Assembly: GCF_003258595.1 (NCBI RefSeq)
Contig: NZ_QHHQ01000006.1
Location: forward strand, 310,001 to 374,000
DNA length: 64,000 bases
Source of the DNA: Acuticoccus sediminis
Lineage (GTDB): Bacteria > Pseudomonadota > Alphaproteobacteria > Rhizobiales > Amorphaceae
Direction: 5' to 3'
The translations under genes and the position numbers were made by a program. Shown piece after piece: positions 24,111 to 32,114 of the stretch. Under the pieces are notes generated by a model. That model made no database searches. It saw only the letters and a program-made list of their open reading frames with translations, and was not told where the DNA came from. The number at the start of each line of letters is the position of its first letter. Within the stretch, counting starts at the first letter, position 1.

Positions 24111-25205
24111 TCAGTCGCGCCGGACGATGACCGCGACCGGCCCGCCGCCGTCCGGCCCCTGATGCTCCGCCCCGCCCGAGACGTAGATCTCGGCATGTCC
24201 GACCACCCCGGCGAGGACGCCGCCGACGAAGCCGCGGGCATGCCGCGTCGCGGCGATGTCGCTGTCGTCCAGCATCGTGTGGCGGAAGCCGCGCAGGCGC
24301 CCGGTGGACGACGCCTCGGCCTTGGCGAGCAGCGCCACCACGCGGCGATCGCCGCCGACCGTCAGCCCCTGCCGGGCGAAGAGCCCGAGGACGCCGGAGA
24401 GGTCGACCGCGTCCGCCATGACCGCGCTGTCGATGGTGAGCGGTCCCGACCACCCCGCCGAGCGGCCGAGCACCACGATCTCGTTGCTCATCAGCTCCAC
24501 CCCCGACGACGCGCTGGCGCGGCGCGAGAAGAGGCCGAAGTCCGCCCCGATGGCGGCCTCGCTCACGTCGCCCTCCGCCACCTCGCCCAGCGCCAACGCG
24601 ATCCCGAGCGAGGAGGCGCCGCGCGAGAGGCCCATGGACTTCAGCGTGTCGGCCGTGCGCGGCGGGGTCCCGCGGCGCGCCGCATAGGCCGCCCGTTCGG
24701 CCGTCACCAACGGGCACTTCACCTGCACGAAGTGGACGTCGTCCGGCGAGACGATCCCGGCGTTCGCCATCGCGGTCCGCACCCCCGCCGCGACCGCCTC
24801 GACCTGCGCCATCCGGCCGATCTCCTCTGGTGCCATCGGCGGGGTGACGTGGACGCCGATGGCGAGGGCCTTGTCCGCCCTGTCCCCGGGCGGCGTGGCG
24901 GCGTCGAGCGCCTCGAACACCAGCCAGTGCGGTGCGAGCGCGCCCTCGGTGCCGCCGGACATGACGAGGGCGACCCGCTCCACCGCGTCCGCGGCGAGAT
25001 GTCCCTTCAGCATGTCCCGCAGCGCGCGCACCGCGAAGGCGCGCGTGAAGTCGTTGACGCAGCCGTTGCCCTCGGTCTTGCCGAAGACGGCGCGGATCGC
25101 GGCGGGGTCGATCGTCCCGGCCGCGATCGCGGCCTCGATCGGCGCCACGTCGTCGGGAGCGGCCATCGAGAGGCGCGTCACGCGGGCCTCGCGCAGTGTG
25201 GTCAT
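24111..25205 (-). CDS. Ring-opening amidohydrolase (barbiturase / cyanuric acid hydrolase family)
   Basis: This hydrolase opens cyclic amides such as barbiturate or cyanuric acid and belongs to the small AtzD/TrzD/Bar family. The 364-aa length is usual. The threefold repeated fold carries Lys/Ser pairs: GKTEGNGCVNDFTR with VMSGGTEG (first unit), VQVKCPLVT with SRGASSLGIALALGE (second), and KAEASSTGRLRGFRHTM with VSGGAEHQGPDGGGPVA (third). The start ATG 25205 lies 4 bp after the upstream Mo-hydroxylase gene stop, so the two are co-transcribed. Barbiturase is the likelier reading in this context (a Mo enzyme could make a hydroxylated pyrimidine), but cyanuric acid hydrolase cannot be excluded by sequence alone. 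Confidence 0.88.
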   Translation of the reverse strand: MTTLREARVTRLSMAAPDDVAPIEAAIAAGTIDPAAIRAVFGKTEGNGCVNDFTRAFAVRALRDMLKGHLAADAVERVALVMSGGTEGALAPHWLVFEALDAATPPGDRADKALAIGVHVTPPMAPEEIGRMAQVEAVAAGVRTAMANAGIVSPDDVHFVQVKCPLVTAERAAYAARRGTPPRTADTLKSMGLSRGASSLGIALALGEVAEGDVSEAAIGADFGLFSRRASASSGVELMSNEIVVLGRSAGWSGPLTIDSAVMADAVDLSGVLGLFARQGLTVGGDRRVVALLAKAEASSTGRLRGFRHTMLDDSDIAATRHARGFVGGVLAGVVGHAEIYVSGGAEHQGPDGGGPVAVIVRRD

Positions 25206-25209
25206 CGGA

Positions 25210-27552
25210 TCAGCCTTTCCGTGCCGACTGGAGGGCGTTCCACACCACGAGCGGGGTCGCCGGCAGCTCGGTGACCGCTGCGCCCACGGGGGCCAGCGCA
25301 TTGTTGATGGCGCACAGGATCGCGGCCGGGGCGCACGAGGCGCCCGCCTCGCCGACCCCGCGCGGCGCGAAGCCGTCCCCCGGGAGCGGGGGGACGTGGA
25401 GGACCTCCACCGGCGGCACCATGTCGGCGCGCGGCATGGCGTAGTCCATGAACGAGCCGGTGAGGGGCTGGCCGGCGTCGTCCATGCGGACCGCCTCGTA
25501 GAGCGCCTGGCCGAGGCCCTGGACCGCGCCGCCCGTGATCTGCGCGTCGACGCTCTGCGGATTGACGAGCGTCCCGGCCTCGTGCGCCGCCATCAGCCGC
25601 TCCACCTCGACCGTCCCGGTGTCCGGGTCGATGGCGACCACCGCCGCGAAGGCGGCCGAGGCGTTCATCGCATCCGCCGGCGGCACGTGGCGCCCGACCA
25701 CGGTGAGGCCGGCTTCGTGCTCCGGCGGCAGCAGGTGGGGCTTGAAGTGGCAGAGCCGGGCGAGCTCCGCCAGCGACATCAGCGCCGTGCCGTCGGTGGT
25801 GACGACCTGCCCGCCGGACAGCTCCAGCTCCGCCGCGTCGCGCTGGTGGAGGAGGGCGGCGGTCGCGAGGAGCCGCTCGCGCAGCCGCTCGGCCGCGTTG
25901 CGCGCGGCCTGCCCGCCGACCGCTGTCCCGCGCGAGCCGAACGCGCCGCCGCCATAGGGCGAATGCGCGCTGTCGCCGGAGGTGACGGCGACGTCGTCCG
26001 GAGCGATGCCGAGCGTCCCGGCGACCACCTGGGCCAGCATCTGGTCGCTGCCCTGGCCCTGGTCCGTGTTGCCGGTCGCGAGCCGCACCACCCCGGACGG
26101 CTCCATCTTCAGGACCGCCGTCTCGGTGCAGGCGATGTTGACGTCGCCGTCGCCGTAGTAGCGCGAGCCGTTGGCCGTCAGCTCCAGCAGGCAGGCGACG
26201 CCGACGCCGCGCAGGCGCCCGTCCGCGGGCCGCGGCAGCTCGGCGAGGCGCCGCTCGATGAGGTCGAGGCATTCGGCCATCCGGTAGCGCTCGACGACGA
26301 TCCCGCCCGGAGTGGTGACGGGCCCGGCGGAGAGGTCGTGCAGGTGCCGGCGGCGGAAGGCGATGGGGTCCTCGCCGCACGCGCGGGCGGCGGCGTCCAT
26401 CAGCGCCTCGGTGATGACGCACGCGACCGGGTGCCCGACGCCGCGATAGTGCCCGAGCGGCGGCCGGTTCTGGAACGCCAGCGTCCCGTCGTAGGCGACC
26501 GCCGGAACCGCGTAGGGCGCGCCGAAGAGACGCGAGGTCTGGCCCGCCTCGCCGAAGCTGGTGCGCGGGAAGAGGCCGAACGCGCCGACACCGCAGACGT
26601 CGGTCAGCCGCAGCGCGGCGACGCGCCCGTCCGCGCCGATCTCGACGTGGCCGGTGAGGTCGTGGTCCCGCGCCTGACCGTCCGAGATCAGGCTCTCGTT
26701 GCGCGTGACGACGAAACGCACCGGCCGGCCGAGCTTCACCGAGGCGCAGACCGCCGCCATCTCGTCCTTGTGGAGCTGCTGCTTGAGGCCGAACGCCCCG
26801 CCGACATCGTCGCACAGCACCTGCACCTTGTGCTCGGGGATGCCGAGGAGGCGCGAGTAGACGTCCTGCATCTGGTGCGGGTGCTGGTGCGACTGGCGCA
26901 CGAAGAGCGTGCCCTCGGCCGGGTCGTAGTGCGCGAGGAGGCCGCGCGTCTCCATCGGCTGCGGCGCCACGCGGGCGAGCGACAGGTGAACCGTGTGGCG
27001 GGTGCCGCCGGGGGCGGGCGGGGCGTCCCGGGCGATCCGCGCGTGAAGGTTCGCCGGCGAGGCCGCGCCGAGCTCCGGGTGCAGCACGGGGGCGGACGCG
27101 CCGAGCGCATCCGTCGCGGCGATGACCGGGTCGAGGCCGGCGACCGACACCTCCACCAGCTCTGCCGCGTCCCGCGCCGCATGGGCCGTCTCTGCGACGA
27201 CGACCGCGATCGGCTCGCCGACATAGCGGATCACGCCGCGCGCGAGGGCGAACTCCTGCGGCACCCGGGCCTGTCCGAAGACCTGGTGCGTCGCGCGCCA
27301 CGGCGCGCACAGCCCGTCGAAGTCCCCGGCGGTGAAGACCGCGACGACACCTTCCGCGCCGCGAGCCGCCGTCGTGTCGACGGCCTCGATGGTGCCGTAG
27401 GCCTCCGCCGCCCGCACCACGGCGGCGTGGAGGGTGTCGGGGTGGGCGACGTTGGCGACGAACCGGCCTCTGCCGCGCACCAGCCGGTCCCAGCGCCGGT
27501 TGGGGAGCGAACGCCCCACCGCGGTCTGTCGTGTCGGGGAAACGGTATCCAT
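25210..27552 (-). CDS. Molybdenum hydroxylase large subunit (xanthine dehydrogenase family)
   Basis: This is the molybdopterin-binding catalytic subunit of an XDH/aldehyde-oxidase-type hydroxylase, 780 aa. It has the VGGAFGLK loop, RGVGHPVACVITEALMD, NTDQGQGSDQMLAQVVAG (cofactor contact), YGGGAFGSRGTAVGGQA and the catalytic-Glu motif GVGEAGASCAPAA near residue 730. The start ATG 27552 begins the small domain that ends up at WDRLVRGRGRFVANV. No [2Fe-2S] subunit and no FAD subunit lie next to it, which is unusual, since these enzymes are normally encoded as three genes or one fusion. It runs directly into the ring-opening amidohydrolase. Its substrate may be a pyrimidine, purine or other N-heterocycle. 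Confidence 0.88.
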   Translation of the reverse strand: MDTVSPTRQTAVGRSLPNRRWDRLVRGRGRFVANVAHPDTLHAAVVRAAEAYGTIEAVDTTAARGAEGVVAVFTAGDFDGLCAPWRATHQVFGQARVPQEFALARGVIRYVGEPIAVVVAETAHAARDAAELVEVSVAGLDPVIAATDALGASAPVLHPELGAASPANLHARIARDAPPAPGGTRHTVHLSLARVAPQPMETRGLLAHYDPAEGTLFVRQSHQHPHQMQDVYSRLLGIPEHKVQVLCDDVGGAFGLKQQLHKDEMAAVCASVKLGRPVRFVVTRNESLISDGQARDHDLTGHVEIGADGRVAALRLTDVCGVGAFGLFPRTSFGEAGQTSRLFGAPYAVPAVAYDGTLAFQNRPPLGHYRGVGHPVACVITEALMDAAARACGEDPIAFRRRHLHDLSAGPVTTPGGIVVERYRMAECLDLIERRLAELPRPADGRLRGVGVACLLELTANGSRYYGDGDVNIACTETAVLKMEPSGVVRLATGNTDQGQGSDQMLAQVVAGTLGIAPDDVAVTSGDSAHSPYGGGAFGSRGTAVGGQAARNAAERLRERLLATAALLHQRDAAELELSGGQVVTTDGTALMSLAELARLCHFKPHLLPPEHEAGLTVVGRHVPPADAMNASAAFAAVVAIDPDTGTVEVERLMAAHEAGTLVNPQSVDAQITGGAVQGLGQALYEAVRMDDAGQPLTGSFMDYAMPRADMVPPVEVLHVPPLPGDGFAPRGVGEAGASCAPAAILCAINNALAPVGAAVTELPATPLVVWNALQSARKG

Positions 27553-27633
27553 GGGCGGGAAAATCCAAATTGCATGCCAACCCGGGTGGCGGGAGGCCGC
27601 CCCGGGCTGGGGCCGGTGGCGTCGGTGGCTCGG

Positions 27634-27657
27634 CCCGGTCCCGTTGTCGGGACCGGG
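27634..27657. repeat. Perfect hairpin, 10-bp arms
   Basis: CCCGGTCCCG (27634-27643) and CGGGACCGGG (27648-27657) are exact reverse complements around a 4-nt loop. It is the first of three palindromes in 200 bp upstream of the Mo-hydroxylase gene, all built on the word GGGACC/GGTCCC. Confidence 0.7.
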
Positions 27658-27693
27658 ATCGGTTGCGGGCAAGGCCGAAGCCTCCGGCGGGCT

Positions 27694-27719
27694 CGGGACC
27701 CACCAGCGATCAGGTCCCG
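27694..27719. repeat. Hairpin, 7-bp arms
   Basis: CGGGACC (27694-27700) and GGTCCCG (27713-27719) pair around a 12-nt loop. It shares the CGGGACC core with the palindromes on both sides. Confidence 0.55.
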
Positions 27720-27754
27720 CCTGACCGTCGAAGCCGCCATCGCGCTGTCCCCCT

Positions 27755-27832
27755 GGCAGCGTCCGGGACCCGGTGCAAGGGCAAGCGGCTTCGCCGGCCT
27801 CCGGCCCCTTGCACCGGGTCCCGGACACTGCC
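27755..27832. repeat. Large inverted repeat, 27-bp stem with one mismatch
   Basis: A perfect 21-bp inverted repeat (27761-27781 with 27806-27826) is extended by GGCAG/CTGCC across one mismatch to span 27755-27832. The 24-nt loop itself can fold through GCCGG/CCGGC. It lies about 200 bp upstream of the Mo-hydroxylase start, inside a 543-bp gap. The rest of that gap (27833-28095) shows no gene. It looks like a REP-type element or a strong transcriptional barrier. Confidence 0.8.
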
Positions 27833-28095
27833 TTACGGGGGGCGCGACGGCGGCTCCGACGATCAGGCTCCCGCCCCGGATTGCGTGGGCGCCGGGGAGG
27901 GTGAACGCGGTACCCGGCCGGGGAATCTGGCGGACGTCCGCGCCGGGAACAGCGGGCGCTGCCTGTCGCTCCGGCCCGGGCGCCCCATCCCCGCGGGAAC
28001 GTCCGGGCGTCGATGAACGTGCAGTCCGGTCTGGCGGGCCCCCGCGGTCCCGCCTCCCGGGAGAGGCGGGCGCAACGGCGGCGGCTCCCCTTCGC

Positions 28096-29526
28096 TCAGA
28101 GCGAGGGGGCGGGGGAGGCGCCGCAGAGGGTGGCGAGCTGCGTGTCCACGTTGCGCGGGGCGGGCTCGGGCATCGCGGGCCGCACCGCACGGCCCCAGCC
28201 CTTCTCGCCGAGGATCTCGCCATCGCGCATCACCGGCTTGCCGCGCACGAGCGTCGCCACCGGCCAGCCCTTCACCTTGCGGCCCTCGAACGGCGAGACC
28301 TTGCCGCGGGACTGCAGCCGCGCCGCCGACAGCGTCTCGACCCGGTCGAGGTCGACGAGGACGAGGTCGGCGTCGGCGCCCGGCACCAGACAGCCCTTCT
28401 TGCCGTAGAGGCCGAAGGCGCGCGCCGGGTTGGCCGACGAGGCCTGCACGTAGCGCTGCAGCGAGAAGGCGCCCTCAGAGGCGAGCGTAAGCATCAGCGG
28501 GAGCTGCGATTCCAGCCCCGGGAAGCCGCAGGCCATGTCCCAGATCGTCGCCCCGTCCTTCTCCTCCGGCGTGTGCGGGGCGTGGTCGGTCGCGATGATG
28601 TCGATCAGGCCGGACGCGAACGCGTCCTTCAGCGGACCCTGCTGCGCCCGCTCGCGGATCGGCGGGTTCATGCGGGCGACGTGACCGCCCGGCGCATCCA
28701 TGTCCTCCACGCCGAGGGTCAGGTACTGCGGCAGCGTCTCGACCGTGACATCCACCCCGCGCGACTTGAAGAAGGAGATGTAAGGCAGGCTCCTGGCGCA
28801 GGATTCGTGCACGATGTGGATCCGCGCGCCCGTCCACTCGGCGAAGATGCAGCTCTTCGACAGCGCCTCCAGCGCCACGACGTCGGTCCGGGCGAGGAGG
28901 TGGTCGATGGGCGCGTTGCGCCCGGCCGCCTTCAGCCGGTCCTCCCGCCAGAAGAGAATGGGCGAGTTCTCCGCGTGGATCGAGCAGCGAAGGCCCAGGC
29001 GGGAGAGGATCTCGAAGCCCTCCAGCACCGCCCCGTCGGACGGGCAGGGAAGGTTCCCCGTGGTGTTGCCGAGGAACAGCTTGAAGCCGATCACCCCGGC
29101 CCTTGCCATCGGCTCCAGGTCGGCGAGGTTGTGCTCGGCGAGGACGCCGTAGATGCCGAAGTCGACGCAGGACTTCTCCGCCGCGAGGGAGCGCTTCAGC
29201 TCGTAGGTCTCGACGTTGTGGACCGGCGGGCTTGTGTTCGGCATCTCGAAGACGGTGGTGACGCCGCCCATCGCCGCCGCGCGCGAGCCGGTCTCCCAGT
29301 CCTCCTTGTGGGTCATCCCCGGCTCGCGGAAGTGCACGTGGATGTCGATGACGCCGGGCAGGACGTGGAGCCCGGTGGCGTCGATGCGCTCGGCGGCCGG
29401 GGGCATGTCGCCGTCGGCGCCGATCGCCACGATGGTCCCGTCGCGTACCGCGATCGAGGCGGTGAAGGTCGCCGTCTCGGTGACGACGGTCCCGTTGGCG
29501 ATGACGAGGTCGGCCGCGTCTGTCAT
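28096..29526 (-). CDS. Dihydroorotase/allantoinase/dihydropyrimidinase-type cyclic amidohydrolase
   Basis: This is a zinc-dependent cyclic amidohydrolase of 476 aa that would open or close a ring amide. Metal ligands are all visible: H63 and H65 in GVIDIHVHFREPG, the carbamylated Lys in GFKLFLGNTTG near residue 153, His in RCSIHAEN, His in ARIHIVHESC, and the catalytic Asp in ATDHAPH near residue 315. The sequence is closest in style to allantoinase or dihydroorotase class I rather than to hydantoinase, but I cannot fix the substrate. It lies upstream of the Mo-hydroxylase/barbiturase pair on the same strand, separated by the palindrome-rich gap, so the three may act on one heterocycle. Confidence 0.8.
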   Translation of the reverse strand: MTDAADLVIANGTVVTETATFTASIAVRDGTIVAIGADGDMPPAAERIDATGLHVLPGVIDIHVHFREPGMTHKEDWETGSRAAAMGGVTTVFEMPNTSPPVHNVETYELKRSLAAEKSCVDFGIYGVLAEHNLADLEPMARAGVIGFKLFLGNTTGNLPCPSDGAVLEGFEILSRLGLRCSIHAENSPILFWREDRLKAAGRNAPIDHLLARTDVVALEALSKSCIFAEWTGARIHIVHESCARSLPYISFFKSRGVDVTVETLPQYLTLGVEDMDAPGGHVARMNPPIRERAQQGPLKDAFASGLIDIIATDHAPHTPEEKDGATIWDMACGFPGLESQLPLMLTLASEGAFSLQRYVQASSANPARAFGLYGKKGCLVPGADADLVLVDLDRVETLSAARLQSRGKVSPFEGRKVKGWPVATLVRGKPVMRDGEILGEKGWGRAVRPAMPEPAPRNVDTQLATLCGASPAPSL

Positions 29527-29698
29527 GGGTGTCTTCGTATCCTGTCGCTATGGCGCTGTGTTTCTGCAACAAATGCGCCGCTCGTGCGCGGGCCCGGTCC
29601 GGTCATCCACCGGATCGGCGTCCGCGCTGTCACACGTTCGGTATGGGCGTCGGTCCCCGGGAAGGGGCGATGCATGCCATTTGGAGTTTCTAGCACCC

Positions 29699-30478
29699 AT
29701 GCTGCTGTCGCAACGAATCGCTTTCGTCACCGGTCCCGCCAAGGGAATGGGGGAGGCGGTGTCGCTGTCCCTCGCGGACGAGGGTGCCGACCTCGCGCTG
29801 GTCGGCCGCGACCTCGCGCCCATCGAGGAGGTCGCCGGCAAGGTCCGCGAGCGGGGCCGCCGTGCCGTCGTGATCGGCTGCGACGTGACCGACCCCGCCG
29901 ACGTGGACGCGGCGGTCGCCCAGGCTGCGGAGGCGCTCGGTCCGGTCGACATCCTGGTGAACGTCGCGGGCGGGCGCGGTCCGATCGGCAAGTCGGGTGT
30001 CGAGACGACGCCGGAGGAGTTCGACGACATCATGCGGCTCAACGTCACCGGCTGCTTTCTGACGATGCGGGCGCTGCTGCCGGGGATGATGGAGCGGCGC
30101 TACGGCAAGATCGTCAACATCGGCGGAACGTTCGGGCTCCGCGGCCGGGCCGGCCGGCTCTCCTACAGCGCCTCGAAGTGGGGCATGCGCGGCCTGACGA
30201 AGAGCTTCGCGCTGGAGGCGGGGCCCTTCAACGTCAACGTCAATTCCGTCTGCCCGGGCATGGTCGAGGGGCCGCGGTTCGAGAAGGTGTGCGCCGAGAT
30301 GGCCGAGCGGCTCGGCGTCTCCCTCGACGAGGCGAAGGCGAACCACGCCGCCGACTATGCGCTGAAGCGCGTCTCGACGGCGCAGGACGTCGCCGACGCG
30401 GTCGTCTTCCTCGCCTCCGAGAAGTCCCGGCAGATCACCGGCCAGGACCTCGCGGTGGACGGCGGCTGGGTGATCTGA
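29699..30478 (+). CDS. SDR-family oxidoreductase
   Basis: This is an NAD(P)-dependent short-chain dehydrogenase of 259 aa. It has the cofactor motif FVTGPAKGMGEAVS, the CDVTD acidic turn, NVAGG (in place of NNAG), the catalytic site NIGGTFGLRGRAGRLSYSASK (Ser and Y-x3-K), and the C-terminus ITGQDLAVDGGWVI. ATG 29699 starts the first strand; the open frame upstream is antisense to the amidohydrolase. It is divergent from the cyclic amidohydrolase and convergent with the deaminase-type gene, so a role in the same catabolic region is possible. The substrate is unknown. Confidence 0.87.
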   Translation: MLLSQRIAFVTGPAKGMGEAVSLSLADEGADLALVGRDLAPIEEVAGKVRERGRRAVVIGCDVTDPADVDAAVAQAAEALGPVDILVNVAGGRGPIGKSGVETTPEEFDDIMRLNVTGCFLTMRALLPGMMERRYGKIVNIGGTFGLRGRAGRLSYSASKWGMRGLTKSFALEAGPFNVNVNSVCPGMVEGPRFEKVCAEMAERLGVSLDEAKANHAADYALKRVSTAQDVADAVVFLASEKSRQITGQDLAVDGGWVI

Positions 30479-30496
30479 GGCGGCGCCGTCGCCGCC
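30479..30496. terminator. Compact hairpin between convergent genes
   Basis: GGCGGCG (30479-30485) and CGCCGCC (30490-30496) pair around a 4-nt loop, immediately after the SDR stop codon. No U-tract follows, so termination would be weak. It is placed well for a shared terminator of the convergent SDR and amidohydrolase genes. Confidence 0.4.
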
Positions 30497-30516
30497 GTTC
30501 CCGGGAGTGCCGCGGG

Positions 30517-32016
30517 TCAGGAGAGGGTGGCGATGCGGCAGGGCCCGCAGCCGTCGGTCATGATGCGCTTCACCATCTTCGTCAGGCCGGGGCGGAAGTT
30601 CTCGGCCCGTTCGAGGGCTGCGGCGTTGTCGCGGGCGAGCCGGGCGGCCGTCTCATGGGCTTCGCCGAGGATGGCGTCGCCGTCGAACCGGGTCGCCTTG
30701 CCGTCCTTGAGGACGTGCTCGCCGGCGATGAAGACGTCGGTAACGCCGGCGCCGGTCTCGTAGAAGACGATCTGCGGCGCGATGTGGCCGCGGGGACTGA
30801 GGGCGAGGGACCTGCCGTCGAGGAGCGTGATGTCGGCGAGCTGGCCGGCGACGAGCTCGCCCACCTCACCGGCGCGGCCGAGGACACGAGCACCGTTGAC
30901 CGAGGCCATGCGCAGGGCCGCCGGGGCCTTCAGCCAGCGGTCAGGGTCGGCTTCGGAAATGCGCGGAAGGAGGGCGGCGAGGCGCACCTTCTCGAACATC
31001 GACATATGGCCCGCGTTGAGGCCGTCCGAGCCGAAGGCGACGGGGACACCGGCGTCGATCAGCTTCAGGAGCGGCTGGAGGCCGGAGCCGAGAATGAGGT
31101 TGCTCGCCGGGTTGTGGACGACGTTGACGCCCGCCTCGGCGGTCGCCTCGAGGTCCTTGTCGGTGAACCAGATGAAGTGGGCGAAGGACGACTTCGGCCC
31201 TGCGAGGCCGCAGTCGGCGAGGTAGGCGACGAAGCCCTCCGGCCGGTCTGCCGACATCGCGTACTGGGTCTTCGCCTCGAGCAGGTGCGTGTGGTTGCCG
31301 ATGTCCCACTCCGCGCAGAAGGCGCCCGCGCGGCGCAGCAGGCTCTCCGAGCAGCGCTGCGGGCTGTCGATGCCGAGCATCAGGGACACCCGGTCGTGGG
31401 CGTTCCAGCGGGGGAGCGCGCCCGCCATCATCTCGAAGAACGGGTCTGGGTCCTGGGGCGTTGCGGGAAGCTGGGCCCTTAGGTCCTCGTCGAGCTCGCC
31501 CTCCAGCGGCACCGTCTCCAGGAAGGGGCGGTCGGAGAACATCGGCGCGACGGCCGCGCGCACGCCCGCGTCGGCGTACGCCTGGCAGACGGCGTCGAGC
31601 GCCTCGGGGGTGTGGCGCGGGCGGTGGGAGTAGTGGTCGAGGCAGGCGGTGGTGCCGGTCTTCAGCATCTCGAGCGCGGCGATCTGCGCCGAGACGTAGA
31701 CATCGCGCGCCGAGCGGGCCCCGGCGGCGAGGATCGCCTGGACCATGAAGACGTCGAGCGGGTCGGTGTCGACCGTGCCCTTGAGGAGCGCCGCGTAGGA
31801 GTGGGTGTGGCAGTTGGCGAGGCCCGGCATCGCGACGCGGCCGGTGGCGTCGATCGTCGTGACGGTGGCATCGTCCGGAGGGCTGAACTCGCCTTCGATG
31901 CCGGCGTAGGCGATGCGGCCGTCGGCGATCCAGAGGTCGCCGTTCTCGTAGACGGTGTTCGTCGGGTCGGCGGTGACGATCGTCGGCCCGGCGAGATGGG
32001 TGAAATGTGCGCTCAT
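30517..32016 (-). CDS. Amidohydrolase of the TRZ/ATZ-SAH deaminase family
   Basis: This is a metal-dependent deaminase or hydrolase of 499 aa. Metal ligands are H-x-H in ANCHTHSYAALLKG near residue 70, His in NHTHLLEAKTQ, His in SSFAHFIWF, and Asp in AFGSDGLNAGHMSMFEKV. This set is shared by guanine/8-oxoguanine deaminase, cytosine deaminase and AtzB/TrzA-like chlorohydrolases. The C-terminus has a Cys-rich end (DGCGPCRIATLS) not typical of the family. With barbiturase, Mo hydroxylase and cyclic amidohydrolase nearby, a deamination of a pyrimidine, purine or s-triazine is a reasonable guess. This is inference. Confidence 0.82.
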   Translation of the reverse strand: MSAHFTHLAGPTIVTADPTNTVYENGDLWIADGRIAYAGIEGEFSPPDDATVTTIDATGRVAMPGLANCHTHSYAALLKGTVDTDPLDVFMVQAILAAGARSARDVYVSAQIAALEMLKTGTTACLDHYSHRPRHTPEALDAVCQAYADAGVRAAVAPMFSDRPFLETVPLEGELDEDLRAQLPATPQDPDPFFEMMAGALPRWNAHDRVSLMLGIDSPQRCSESLLRRAGAFCAEWDIGNHTHLLEAKTQYAMSADRPEGFVAYLADCGLAGPKSSFAHFIWFTDKDLEATAEAGVNVVHNPASNLILGSGLQPLLKLIDAGVPVAFGSDGLNAGHMSMFEKVRLAALLPRISEADPDRWLKAPAALRMASVNGARVLGRAGEVGELVAGQLADITLLDGRSLALSPRGHIAPQIVFYETGAGVTDVFIAGEHVLKDGKATRFDGDAILGEAHETAARLARDNAAALERAENFRPGLTKMVKRIMTDGCGPCRIATLS

Positions 32017-32114
32017 GGGAAGGGCTTTAGCTCATCGCGGGACGTCTTGTCTCCGCGTTCGTTGGTGGCGGACGGCGGCGGCGCGGACCGGGGCCGGCCG
32101 CGCCCCGGACCGGC

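Noticed and set aside
24844-31482. A plus-strand open frame of about 2,200 codons
   Set aside because: It is antisense to the barbiturase, Mo-hydroxylase and amidohydrolase genes, which have clear family motifs. Its Arg/Gly/His-rich translation reflects high GC. Only its far end overlaps the real SDR gene in another frame.
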